Shown: positions 1 to 7,750 of the stretch, piece by piece | Layout of the letters: each line of letters opens with the position of its first letter | How positions within the stretch are numbered: position 1 is the first letter of the stretch | DNA from: Thermoflexus hugenholtzii | GTDB taxonomy: Bacteria > Chloroflexota > Anaerolineae > Thermoflexales > Thermoflexaceae | Reading direction: 5' to 3' | NCBI RefSeq assembly: GCF_018771565.1 | Contig: NZ_CP076326.1 | Coordinates: 806,001-870,000, forward strand | Length of the DNA: 64,000 bases | Program-made: the position numbers and the translations under genes | Notes under the pieces: generated by a model | Seen by the model: only the letters and a program-made list of their open reading frames with translations | Told to the model about the DNA's origin: nothing | Database searches by the model: none

Positions 1-803
1 AATCCCCCCAGCATGCCTTGCAGGGGCCGCTGGGCGATCAGCACCCGGCCGTCCGCCTCGATCACCCCTGCCGTCACGTCGTAATGGGGGAGCATCCGTC
101 GGGGAGCCCGAACCGGGAAGGCTTTCGGATTCCCCTGGGCGTAGGCGGCGCAGAAGGCGCGGAGGGGGCACTCCGGGCAGCGCGGGGATTTGGGGGTGCA
201 GAGGGTGGCGCCCAGATCCATCAGGGCCTGGTTGAAGACGCCGGCCTGCCCGGACGGGAGCAGGCGTTCCGCCCGTTGCTGGAGCTGCCGCCGGCCCGCC
301 GGGCGTCGGGGATCCTGCTCGAAGGCGAACAGGCGGGCGAGCACGCGGATGGCGTTGCCATCCAGAGCGATGAGGTCCTGGCCGAAGGCGATGCTGAGGA
401 TGGCCGCCGCCATATAAGGGCCGACCCCCGGCAGGCGCCGCCACTCCGCCAGGGTGCGGGGGAACTCTCCGCCGCGTTCTTCCATCAGGCGGCGGGCCGC
501 TTCGTGCAGGTGGCGGGCCCGGGCGTAGTAGCCCAATCCCTCCCAGGCCTTGAGCACCTCCTCCAGGGGCGCGGCGGCCAGATCCTGCAACGTGGGGAAG
601 CGGGCCAGGAACCGCTCGTAATACGGGATGACCGTCTCCACCCGGGTCTGCTGCAGCATCGCCTCCGCGACCCAGACGGCATAGGGGTCCTGCCGTCGCC
701 GCCAGGGCAGGTCGCGCCGATGGGTTTCATACCAGCGGAGCAGCGCCTCCCCGATGGCGCGTTCTACGTCGGAGATCCCGGAGGACTTTCCTTCGCGCTC
801 CAT
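1..803 (-). CDS. mutY: A/G-specific adenine DNA glycosylase MutY (3' end outside window)
   Basis: Base-excision repair enzyme that removes adenine mispaired with 8-oxoguanine. Read from an ATG at 803 on the minus strand and open to the window edge, so only the first 267 residues or so are seen. Visible in order: catalytic Glu47 in VAEAMLQQTRV, helix-hairpin-helix LPGVGPYMA (about 124-132), catalytic Asp148 in LDGNAIRVLAR, a 4Fe-4S cysteine set C202-x6-C209-x2-C212-x5-C218, then the start of the Nudix-like 8-oxoG recognition domain (YDVTAGVIEADGRVLIAQR). All hallmark residues of the MutY branch of the HhH-GPD family are present. The plus-strand ORF covering this stretch is its shadow. Confidence 0.95.
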   Translation of the reverse strand, partial: MEREGKSSGISDVERAIGEALLRWYETHRRDLPWRRRQDPYAVWVAEAMLQQTRVETVIPYYERFLARFPTLQDLAAAPLEEVLKAWEGLGYYARARHLHEAARRLMEERGGEFPRTLAEWRRLPGVGPYMAAAILSIAFGQDLIALDGNAIRVLARLFAFEQDPRRPAGRRQLQQRAERLLPSGQAGVFNQALMDLGATLCTPKSPRCPECPLRAFCAAYAQGNPKAFPVRAPRRMLPHYDVTAGVIEADGRVLIAQRPLQGMLGG

Positions 804-953
804 CGCCCTCGTCCGGCCCTGTCTCGGGTTCCTGAGAGAGAATTGTCCTCCGGAGCGTGGGAAGGCTCAACTTCGTCGGATCGGTGAGGAAGGCGCGGTG
901 GGGGCATAAGGGGAAGGCCTCGCCCCCACCGCTTTCCGGGAGGCCTGGATCCG

Positions 954-1553
954 TTACGAGGCGCGGGCGTGGCGGACGAGGAGCCAGGCGGAAGGGAAGG
1001 CGAGGGTCGCCAGGAGGAGCTTCAGAAGATCGCCGGGCACGAAGGGCAGAAGACCCAGGGCCAGCGCGCCCTTCGGGCCCAGGAAGCCCCCGACGAACCA
1101 GGCCAGCCACGGCAGACCGAAGAGATAGATGACGGCGTTGCCCGTTAGCATCGCCAGGGCGGTCGTCGCCGGCCGTCGATCCCATCCTCGCTCTGCCAGC
1201 CAGCCGGTGACGAACGCGGCGGCGATGAACCCGATGAGGTAGCCCCCCGTCGGCCCCCGCAGCCGGGCCAGCCCGGCCGCTCCTCCGGCGAACACCGGCA
1301 GGCCAAGGGCTCCCTCGAGGAGATAGACCGCCATGCTGAGGGCTCCCCGCCGGCTCCCCAGGGCGGCCCCCACCAGCAGCACCGCGAAGGTCTGGCCGGT
1401 GATGGGCACCGGAGTGAAGGGCAGGGGGATCTCCACACGGGCCATCAGCGCGGTGAGCAGGCTGCCGCCCAGGATCAGAACCGCATCCGCCAATCGCTGC
1501 TGCGCCCGGGTCCGGCGCAGCGCCGCCGGGATCAGAAGATCGCTGAGCACCAT
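954..1553 (-). CDS. bioY: BioY-family biotin transporter S component
   Basis: Integral membrane substrate-binding (S) component of an ECF-type biotin importer, about 199 residues with some six hydrophobic segments. BioY signatures are visible: a Pro-rich 'PLPFTPVPITGQTFAVLL' loop followed by a small-residue helix (GAALGSRRGALSMAVYLLEG) and the 'GPTGGYLIGF' motif. The ATG at 1553 is preferred because GGAGGGAAG sits at normal distance upstream; a TTG at 1571 would add six residues. No ECF ATPase or T component lies beside it, so it probably uses a shared module or works alone, as some BioY proteins do. Confidence 0.93.
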   Translation of the reverse strand: MVLSDLLIPAALRRTRAQQRLADAVLILGGSLLTALMARVEIPLPFTPVPITGQTFAVLLVGAALGSRRGALSMAVYLLEGALGLPVFAGGAAGLARLRGPTGGYLIGFIAAAFVTGWLAERGWDRRPATTALAMLTGNAVIYLFGLPWLAWFVGGFLGPKGALALGLLPFVPGDLLKLLLATLAFPSAWLLVRHARAS

Positions 1554-1648
1554 GAAGACTTCCCTCCACAACGTGCTCTGAGACCCCCATCCTAATGTCC
1601 CGCCGGGAGCGCGTCAAATCCGCAGGAACGCCGCACCGGGCGCGTCCG

Positions 1649-1675
1649 TTTTTGCTGATCAATTGCAGCGAAAAA
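1649..1675. promoter_or_regulatory. A/T-flanked imperfect palindrome in the bioY / acyl-CoA synthetase divergent promoter region
   Basis: TTTTTGCTG and CAGCGAAAAA face each other around ATCAATTG, giving a 27-bp imperfect inverted repeat in an otherwise GC-rich divergent gap (1554-1750). Position and symmetry suggest an operator. It does not match the BirA operator (TTGTAAACC-type arms), so the cognate factor is unknown. Confidence 0.4.
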
Positions 1676-1750
1676 GGGGCCCTCGAATTACGCATCCTTC
1701 CAAACATTCGTTAAGATTTGCGGCGGAGATCTCCTCGCAACGAGGCGCTT

Positions 1751-3871
1751 ATGGACGATCCTCTTGCGCCCTTCTGGAACGCTCGCGGGATCGCCCTGGT
1801 GGGGGCGAGCGCGCAGCCGGTTAAGCTCAGCTATGGCGTCCTGCAGAATCTGGTGCGCTCGGGATATCCCGGGCGGATCTATCCGGTGAACCCGCGGGGG
1901 GGTGAGATCCTGGGCCTGCCCGTTTACCGCTCCCTGGCGGAGGTCCCGGACCCGGTGGACCTGGCGATCTTGATGGTCCCTGCGGAACAGAGCGTGGCGG
2001 CCCTGGAGGCCTGTGGGCGGCGGGGGATCCGGGCGGCCATCCTGGTGGCTTCCGGCTTCGCCGAGCGAGGGGGGGAAGGGCGGGAGCGGGAGGAGGCCCT
2101 GCGGGCCATCGCGCGTCGCTATGGCTTGCGGTTCATCGGGCCGAACGCCGTCGGCCTCATCGACACGCGGATCCCTCTGAACACTACGTTCATCCATCGG
2201 ATGCCGGAGCCGGGGCCGGTGGGCCTGGTGTCACATTCCGGCGCCGTGTGCGGCGGGCTCCTGGACTGGGGGGCCGCGGTGGGGATCGGCTTCTCCCGGG
2301 TGATCAGCCTGGGCAACCAGGCGGATATCGACCTGGCCGACGCCCTGCTCTCCCTGATGGCGGATCCGTTTACGCAGGTGGTGGCGGCGTATGTGGAGGG
2401 GATCCGCGATGGCCGTCGTTTCCTGGAAGCGGCCCGTCGGGTGAGCGAGCGCAAACCCCTGGTGATCCTGCGGGCGGGACGCACGCCGGAAGGAGCCCGC
2501 GCGGTGGCCTCTCACACCGGGGCGCTGGCCCTGCCGGAGCGCATCTTCCGGGCGGTCGCCCGCGCGGTGGGGGCCATCGTCGTGGATTCTCTGGAAGCCC
2601 TGATGGACGCCGCCCTCGCCCTGGCGATGCAGCCCCCGCCTCCGGGACCCCGGGCGGTGATCCTGACCAACGCGGGGGGGCCGGCGGCGATCGGGGCGGA
2701 TCACCTGGCCCGCTCCGGGTTTCAGCTCGCTTCGCTCTCAGAAGACACTCAGGAAGCCCTCCGGAAGGTCACGCCGCCTCAGGCTTTCACCGGGAACCCG
2801 GTGGATCTGATGGGGGGTCCGCAGCCCTCCCATTACGCGCAAGCCCTGGAGGTGCTGTTGCGGGCGCCGGAGGTGGACGCGGTGATGGCCCTCTTCGTCC
2901 CGCAGGCGGTCACCTCCACCCGGGAGGTCGCCGAGGCCATCGGGCGCGCGGCCTCCGGGAGCCCTCGGCCGGTGGTGGGGGTGATCTTCGGCGGCACGGA
3001 GGCCCTCGCAGCGGCCCGGGTTCTCCACCGGGCCGGGGTTCCCCATTTCTTGACCCCGTGCCGGGCAGCGTTCGCCCTGGGCGTCCTGCGGGAATGGGCC
3101 GGGATCCGGCGCCGTCTACAGGCGCCTATCGCGCCTGCTCAACCCCTGGATCGGGGACGCGCAACGGCCGTGCTTCAAGAGGCGATCGCCTGGGGGAAGG
3201 ATCGGCTGGATCCTCAGGCCGGAGCGGAGCTGGCAGCGGCGTGGGGCTTGCCCGTGCCCCCTTCCGGGCTGGCCGCGACCCCCGAGGAGGCCATCGCGCT
3301 GGCTGAGCGCATCGGCTATCCGGTGGCCCTGAAGCGGGTGGCCCCGGGGTTGATCCATAAGAGCGCGGAGGGCGGGGTGATCCTGAACCTCTGGAAGCCC
3401 GACGAGGTGCGCGACGCGTTCTCCCGGCTGATCCGTCCCGGGGAATATGCGCTGATCCAGCGCATGGCCCCGTCGGGCCTGGAGCTCATCATCGGCGCCT
3501 ACCGGGACCCCCTCTTCGGCCCGGTGGTGATGTTCGGGGCCGGTGGAGTGGAAGCGGAGCTCCGGGAGGACGTGGCCTTCCGGCTGGTGCCCTTCAGCGA
3601 GGCGGAGGCAGAGGCCATGCTGGAGGAAACGACCATCGGTCGCCGTCTGCTGCAGGGCAGCCGGGAGGGACGCCTGGAGCGACCGGAGCGCGTGCTCGAG
3701 ATCTTGCGGCAGGTCGGCGGGATGATGCAGGAGCATCCCGAGATCGCGGAGATCGATCTCAACCCGCTGATCGTGGGCCGCCCGGGGGAGGGCGTCCATG
3801 CCGTGGATGTCCGGGTCATCCTCGTCCGGGAAAGCCCGGTCCCGGAGGCTGCGCTCTCCTTCAGGGGTTGA
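1751..3871 (+). CDS. ADP-forming acetate/acyl-CoA synthetase, fused alpha and beta subunits
   Basis: Interconverts an acyl-CoA, ADP and phosphate with the free acid, CoA and ATP in the cytoplasm; acetyl-CoA is the usual substrate, but longer or branched acids are possible. About 706 residues: CoA-binding Rossmann domain (GIALVGAS near residue 15, SHSGAVCGG near 160), succinyl-CoA-ligase-like domains with the probable phosphohistidine in ASHTGALA, and a C-terminal ATP-grasp_5 domain (GYPVALKRVAPGLIHKS; EIDLNPLIV). This alpha-beta fusion is common in archaea and Chloroflexota. The start at 1751 (MDDPLAPF) is preferred over an upstream codon at 1718 because the CoA-binding fold begins right after it. 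Monocistronic, convergent with lexA. Confidence 0.9.
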   Translation: MDDPLAPFWNARGIALVGASAQPVKLSYGVLQNLVRSGYPGRIYPVNPRGGEILGLPVYRSLAEVPDPVDLAILMVPAEQSVAALEACGRRGIRAAILVASGFAERGGEGREREEALRAIARRYGLRFIGPNAVGLIDTRIPLNTTFIHRMPEPGPVGLVSHSGAVCGGLLDWGAAVGIGFSRVISLGNQADIDLADALLSLMADPFTQVVAAYVEGIRDGRRFLEAARRVSERKPLVILRAGRTPEGARAVASHTGALALPERIFRAVARAVGAIVVDSLEALMDAALALAMQPPPPGPRAVILTNAGGPAAIGADHLARSGFQLASLSEDTQEALRKVTPPQAFTGNPVDLMGGPQPSHYAQALEVLLRAPEVDAVMALFVPQAVTSTREVAEAIGRAASGSPRPVVGVIFGGTEALAAARVLHRAGVPHFLTPCRAAFALGVLREWAGIRRRLQAPIAPAQPLDRGRATAVLQEAIAWGKDRLDPQAGAELAAAWGLPVPPSGLAATPEEAIALAERIGYPVALKRVAPGLIHKSAEGGVILNLWKPDEVRDAFSRLIRPGEYALIQRMAPSGLELIIGAYRDPLFGPVVMFGAGGVEAELREDVAFRLVPFSEAEAEAMLEETTIGRRLLQGSREGRLERPERVLEILRQVGGMMQEHPEIAEIDLNPLIVGRPGEGVHAVDVRVILVRESPVPEAALSFRG

Positions 3872-3940
3872 AAAGGGCCTCGCCCGTTTCCGTGATGTCC
3901 CCTCATCGTTGCCTCCGAATGAGGCTCCGGAGGATCCTCC

Positions 3941-3999
3941 CGGCGCCCATTCGAACAAGGCGCAACATGGGAGCGGGGCGCAGCAGCGCTGCGCCCCGC
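3941..3999. repeat. Dispersed intergenic repeat, copy 1, ending in a strong hairpin
   Basis: The stretch around GAACAAGGCGCAACATGGG followed by a GC-rich palindrome recurs in altered form at 60866-60922 (GAAGAAGGCACAACATGGG, then GGCGCTGCGGCGCTGCGC). Both copies sit between convergent genes. The 3' part of this copy is a hairpin with 12-bp arms (GCGGGGCGCAGC / GCTGCGCCCCGC, 3973-3999) around AGC, able to act as a bidirectional terminator for the synthetase and lexA. Confidence 0.6.
3973..3999. terminator. Candidate bidirectional terminator hairpin between convergent genes
   Basis: Arms GCGGGGCGCAGC and GCTGCGCCCCGC with a 3-nt loop, 100 bp after the synthetase stop and 33 bp after the lexA stop on the other strand. 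There is no clear T run, so the termination role is inferred from position and stem strength. Confidence 0.5.
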
Positions 4000-4031
4000 C
4001 TGAACCTCAAAGAGGAAGGGGCGCCAGGGCC

Positions 4032-4721
4032 CTATCCGGCTGGGGGCACAGTGGGGAGGGGGGCGCCGTTCAGGTTGCGGAGCACCTGGATGACTTTCCC
4101 CTGGATCTGAACGTTCTCCTCGGGGAGCACAAGGGGTTTCATGGATGGATGGGCGGGCTGAAGTCGGATGCGCCCCTGCTCCGGCTCATAGTAGACGTGT
4201 TTGAGCGTCGTCGCCTGGCGATCCCGCAGCCAGACCACCGCCATCTCCCCGTTCTCAACCCGGGCCGCAGGCTTCACCACGATCAGATCGCCATCCCGGA
4301 CCAGGGCGTCGATCATCGAATCCCCGCGCACACGCAGGACGAAGAGCCCGTCCGTCTCGAGGAGCCAGAGGCGAGGGATGAGGATCCATCCTTGCGGCTC
4401 CGCATCCGGATTCGGGATGGGATCGCCCGCCGCGATGAACCCCATAAAGGGCAAGGAGATCAAGTCCTCCGATGGGGTCAGCCCGTCGGGCCACTGACGG
4501 AGCCGGATCCCCCGGGATCGCCGGTCGAACCGCTGGACCAGGCCCGCCTCCTCCAGCCGGCGCAGATGATAATGCACCAGAGACGTGGAGGAGATCCGCA
4601 ACCCCTTCTGGATCTCCCGGACGGTCGGATAGGTCCCCTGCTCCCGATGCCAGCGGACGATGAACCGGTAGATCTCCATCCGCAGATCCCGCCGCGCCTG
4701 CACCCGCCGCCTCTGTTTCAT
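4032..4721 (-). CDS. lexA: LexA SOS repressor
   Basis: Self-cleaving repressor of DNA-damage genes, 229 residues. N-terminal winged helix (about 10-75; TVREIQKGLRISSTSLVHYHL) and C-terminal S24 peptidase domain with the Ala98-Gly99 cleavage site in GFIAAGDP, nucleophile Ser135 in RGDSMID and general base Lys174 in ATTLKHV. The start has GGAGG seven bases upstream. A perfect Gram-positive-type SOS box lies 74 bp upstream, implying autoregulation. No recA, umuC or imuB is adjacent. The HTH departs somewhat from E. coli LexA, as expected for this phylum. Confidence 0.95.
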   Translation of the reverse strand: MKQRRRVQARRDLRMEIYRFIVRWHREQGTYPTVREIQKGLRISSTSLVHYHLRRLEEAGLVQRFDRRSRGIRLRQWPDGLTPSEDLISLPFMGFIAAGDPIPNPDAEPQGWILIPRLWLLETDGLFVLRVRGDSMIDALVRDGDLIVVKPAARVENGEMAVVWLRDRQATTLKHVYYEPEQGRIRLQPAHPSMKPLVLPEENVQIQGKVIQVLRNLNGAPLPTVPPAG

Positions 4722-4794
4722 CGGACATCCTCCCCGTCGACAGAACGCGTATGCCGGATCCCAAGGCTTATCCCAAGTTTTCCCAAATCTTATG

Positions 4795-4808
4795 CGAACA
4801 TCTGTTCG
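4795..4808. promoter_or_regulatory. LexA SOS box (lexA autoregulation)
   Basis: CGAACATCTGTTCG matches the Bacillus-type consensus CGAAC(A/G)NN(T/C)GTTCG at every fixed position. It lies upstream of the divergent end of lexA with no gene on the other side, so lexA is the only visible target. Confidence 0.88.
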
Positions 4809-5260
4809 ATGTCAAGCGAAAGTAGGACAACTGCGAGCAGTTGTCCTACAAGGCGGTCAGGCCGCAGGACAACTGCGAATGGTTGACCTGCAGCTCATGC
4901 CCCGGAATGATTGAAGAGGGGCAGAGGCAACCTTTCCCCCTCCCGTTGCGCGATCGGTTCAAGCAGGGCAACTGTCCGCAATCGCCTTACAAGCTAATTT
5001 CCGAGCATTGGAGAAGAAGAGCGGGCGGTTTTTGTAGGAGGGGCTTTCGCCCCGAACCTCCGTTACCCTCCGTCTTCGATGACGCGAGGGTTGCGATGGA
5101 CGCCGCTCCGACAACTCCAAACCCCTGGTTCTCGATGGCGCAAAGGTCGCGGCTGAAGCCGCTCCTACATCCCTAAAACATAGGGATGCCGAAATGAATT
5201 TCGGCTTACAGGTGGAGATGGCCGTCGGTTCAGGCGACCGGGCAGGGATTTTGCACGCGC
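4809..5260. repeat. Gene-free stretch carrying a cluster of REP-like hairpins
   Basis: No convincing gene. At least five short palindromes: 4822-4849 (arms GTAGGACAACTG / CAGTTGTCCTAC, perfect, 4-nt loop CGAG); 4864-4891 (degenerate copy, GCAGGACAACTG / TGGTTGACCTGC); 5034-5061 (GTAGGAGGGGCTTTCGCCCC...); 5145-5168 on the minus strand (GTAGGAGCGGCTTCAGCCGC...); and 5188-5205 (GCCGAAAT GA ATTTCGGC). Three start with GTAGGA ahead of the palindrome, the head-plus-palindrome layout of RAYT-mobilised REP sequences. The last one recurs at 60936-60953. Confidence 0.7.
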
Positions 5261-6373
5261 TCAGGTTGATGCGGTGAACCGCTGGAGGAGGGCGAGGAAG
5301 ACCTGGGTGGCCTGGTGCAGCTCGAGGAGGTGGATATGTTCGTCGGGGGTGTGGGCGACGGCGAGGGTCCCCGGGCCGAAGACGACGGCCTGGGCGCCAT
5401 ACCGGGCGAAGGGCTCCGCGTCGGTCCAGCTGGGCATCCCGCCCAGGCGAACGGGGAGGCCGATCTCCGTGAGGGCGCGGGCCAGGGCCTGAACCAGCGG
5501 GGCCTGGGGATCAGTCTCGAAGGGCGGGGAGAGATCGAGGATCTCCCAGCGGACCGGATGACGCGTGAGGACGGTTTCGACCTGGGCGAGCAGGGCCTCC
5601 CGCGGGATCCCGGGGAGCCACCGGAGGTCCAGGTGCAGGGCGCAGCGGTCGGGGATCGCCAGGGCTCGCTCCCCGCCGTGGATGAACAGGGGGGTCACCG
5701 TGCCGCGGCCGATCCGCGGGTGCTGGGCCTGGATGGCCGGGAGGGCTTCCAGCTCCTCCATGAGCGCCATCGCGATGCGGATGGCGTTGCGGCCGCTCTC
5801 CACCGCGGAGCCGTGGGCCGGCTGGCCCCGGACCTCGAGGGCGAGCTCCAGGGTGCCGGCCTCCGCGATATGGATTTCCATCTGGGTGGGCTCGATGGCG
5901 AGCACCGCCTCCGGCCGACATGCCCGGGCGAGGGCTTCCGCCCCGCGGCCCATGTTCTCCTCGTCCACCGTCAGGGCGATGGTGACCGGGGATCCGGCGA
6001 GGCGCTCGGGGCCGAGGAGCGTAAGGGCGCTGAGCAGCGCGGCCAGCCCCCCCTTGACGTCCGCGCTCCCCCGCCCGTAGATGCGGCCTTCCCGCTCCAC
6101 CGCCTCATATGGCTGAGGATGATCGGAGGGGGGGAACGTGTCCATGTGGACATCGATCAGCAATCGCGGGCGGGGCTGAGGATGGATCAGGAGGTTGGGC
6201 CAGGGATGGTCCGGCACCGGGAAGCGGGCAACCGGGAAGCCGCGCTCCCGGAGCCATCCTTCCAGAAACATGAGGAGCGCTCCCTCCTCACCGCTGGGGG
6301 AGGGGATGGCGATCAGCCGGGCCAGAGTCTCCCGCAGAAAGCCCTCCAGGCCTTCGCGCGCCGGGGCCTTCAT
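5261..6373 (-). CDS. M20-family metallo-deacylase (ArgE/DapE-like)
   Basis: Zinc-dependent amidohydrolase of 370 residues in the M20 peptidase family; the likely reaction is removal of an N-acyl group from an amino acid such as acetylornithine. Metal and catalytic motifs: VHMDTFP (His, Asp), RGSADVKGG (bridging Asp), VDEENMG (catalytic Glu pair region), AIEPTQM, and the dimerisation-domain GQPAHGS. The ATG at 6373 follows the argJ stop by 5 bp, so the two form an operon. A cyclic arginine pathway with ArgJ does not need ArgE, so the acyl substrate may be another amino acid (lysine- or DAP-type). Exact specificity cannot be read from sequence. Confidence 0.8.
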   Translation of the reverse strand: MKAPAREGLEGFLRETLARLIAIPSPSGEEGALLMFLEGWLRERGFPVARFPVPDHPWPNLLIHPQPRPRLLIDVHMDTFPPSDHPQPYEAVEREGRIYGRGSADVKGGLAALLSALTLLGPERLAGSPVTIALTVDEENMGRGAEALARACRPEAVLAIEPTQMEIHIAEAGTLELALEVRGQPAHGSAVESGRNAIRIAMALMEELEALPAIQAQHPRIGRGTVTPLFIHGGERALAIPDRCALHLDLRWLPGIPREALLAQVETVLTRHPVRWEILDLSPPFETDPQAPLVQALARALTEIGLPVRLGGMPSWTDAEPFARYGAQAVVFGPGTLAVAHTPDEHIHLLELHQATQVFLALLQRFTAST

Positions 6374-6378
6374 CGCAC

Positions 6379-7578
6379 TTATGTCCGGTAGCGCCCGTTG
6401 ATGGTCACGTATTCGTGGGAGAGATCGCAGGTCCAGACCCAGTCCTCCCCATCCCCCAGGCCCAGCTCCAGGATCACCCGGAAGGAAGGGGCGGCGAAGA
6501 TCTCCCGCGCGACATCCTCGAAATACAGGGCCGGGGATCCCCGATCGAAGAGCAGCAGGGGCGGTTCCTCTCCCCGCTGGATCCAGAGGGAGATGGCCTC
6601 CGTGTCCAGGGAGACGCCGGCGGATCCGGCTGCGGCGAGGATCCGTCCCCAGTTGGGATCCTCCCCGTAGAAGGCGGTCTTCACCAGCGGCGAGCGGGCG
6701 ATGTGGCGGGCGATGTGGCGGGCCTCCTGGGGCGTGCGCGCCCCCCGCACCCGGATCTCCACGAACTTGGTGGCCCCTTCGCCGTCCCGCACGATGGCCT
6801 GGGCCAGCTCGACGCACAGGTCCGTCAGGGCTTCCCGGAAAAGGGGCGCGTTGCGCGCATCCAGGGCGACGCCGGAGGCCCCGTTGGCCAGGATCATGAC
6901 GGTGTCGTTGGTGCTCTGATCGCCGTCGACGCTGATCCGATGGAAGCTGGCGTCCACCGCGGCCCGCAGGAGGTCGTCCAGGAGTTCGGGTTCCACCGCC
7001 ACGTCCGTGGTGATCAGCGCCAGCATCGTGGCCATATGGGGATGGATCATCCCGGCCCCTTTCGCCATCCCCCCGATGGTCACCGGGGTGCCGTTCAGGG
7101 TCAGCCGGCGGACCGCCATCTTGGGCCGGGTGTCGGTGGTCATGATGGCTCGGGCGGCCGCCTCTCCTCCTTCCTCGGAGAGGGCCGGGATGGCCTGGAA
7201 AAGGCCGGCCCGGATGGCATCGACGGGGAGAGGAACTCCGATCACCCCGGTGGACATCACCAGGATGGTGTCCGGCGGGAACCCGAGGAGGAACCCGGCC
7301 AGGTCCACGATGGCGTAGATGTCCGACAGCCCCCGCGGTCCGGTGCAGGCGTTGGCGTTCCCGGAGTTGATGATCACCGCCCGGAAGCCGGTGCGCCGCC
7401 GGGCGAGGAGGACCTGATCGTATCGGACCGGGGCCGCCTTGATCTGGTTGGTGGTGAAGACGGCGGCGGCGGTGCAAGGATGCGTGCTGGCCACCAGGGC
7501 CAGATCCAGGGCGCCGCTGGCCTTGATCCCGCAGGCCACCCCGGCCGCCCGAAATCCCCGAGGTGCGGTGACGCTCAT
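6379..7578 (-). CDS. argJ: Bifunctional glutamate N-acetyltransferase / ornithine acetyltransferase ArgJ
   Basis: Arginine biosynthesis: transfers acetyl from N-acetylornithine to glutamate and may also make N-acetylglutamate from acetyl-CoA. 399 residues from the ATG at 7578 (MSVTAPRGF); the longer reading from 7671 adds a sequence unlike the family. The autocleavage site and nucleophile Thr184 lie in HPHMATML, preceded by KGAGMIHP. Other ArgJ motifs: NSGNANACTG and FYGEDPNWGRI near the C terminus. First gene of a two-gene operon with the M20 deacylase. Confidence 0.95.
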   Translation of the reverse strand: MSVTAPRGFRAAGVACGIKASGALDLALVASTHPCTAAAVFTTNQIKAAPVRYDQVLLARRRTGFRAVIINSGNANACTGPRGLSDIYAIVDLAGFLLGFPPDTILVMSTGVIGVPLPVDAIRAGLFQAIPALSEEGGEAAARAIMTTDTRPKMAVRRLTLNGTPVTIGGMAKGAGMIHPHMATMLALITTDVAVEPELLDDLLRAAVDASFHRISVDGDQSTNDTVMILANGASGVALDARNAPLFREALTDLCVELAQAIVRDGEGATKFVEIRVRGARTPQEARHIARHIARSPLVKTAFYGEDPNWGRILAAAGSAGVSLDTEAISLWIQRGEEPPLLLFDRGSPALYFEDVAREIFAAPSFRVILELGLGDGEDWVWTCDLSHEYVTINGRYRT

Positions 7579-7687
7579 GGGTGCGCTCCTCCTCCCTGAG
7601 ACGAAAGGAATCTCCCCTTCGCACGGCGTTCCCCCTGCGATGGGAGGAACGCTTTTTCCGTAACCGCACACCCCCCTGCCCCGGTTA

Positions 7688-7707
7688 TTTTAATAGGAGT
7701 TACGCAG
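7688..7707 (+). repeat. Left terminal inverted repeat of the TnpB unit
   Basis: TTTTAATAGGAGTTACGCAG. Its first 17 bases are nearly the reverse complement of GCGTAAGTCCTATTTAAA at 8985-9002. This pair brackets the TnpB gene with no other gene inside, suggesting the ends of a mobile unit or a miniature element around it. Confidence 0.6.
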
Positions 7708-7750
7708 TTGGATCCGTCCTTCTCCCCATGCGACGGACGGGGCGATCATC

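Noticed and set aside
18-887. 289-codon plus-strand frame at the window start
   Set aside because: The minus strand encodes MutY with all active-site and Fe-S residues over the same bases.
1554-1750. BirA operator or biotin-linked riboswitch upstream of bioY
   Set aside because: The palindrome at 1649-1675 does not match BirA arms, and no biotin riboswitch class is established.
2248-3306. 352-codon frame inside the acyl-CoA synthetase gene
   Set aside because: Gly/Arg-rich out-of-frame shadow; the true frame has complete CoA-binding and ATP-grasp motifs throughout.
4822-5205. CRISPR array
   Set aside because: The repeats are palindromes of different sequence and irregular spacing, not identical direct repeats with even spacers; no cas genes are present.
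5261-7669. 802-codon reading that fuses an argJ shadow to the M20 deacylase
   Set aside because: The first half is an out-of-frame copy of argJ; the family sequence begins at the ATG at 6373, so two separate genes are reported.
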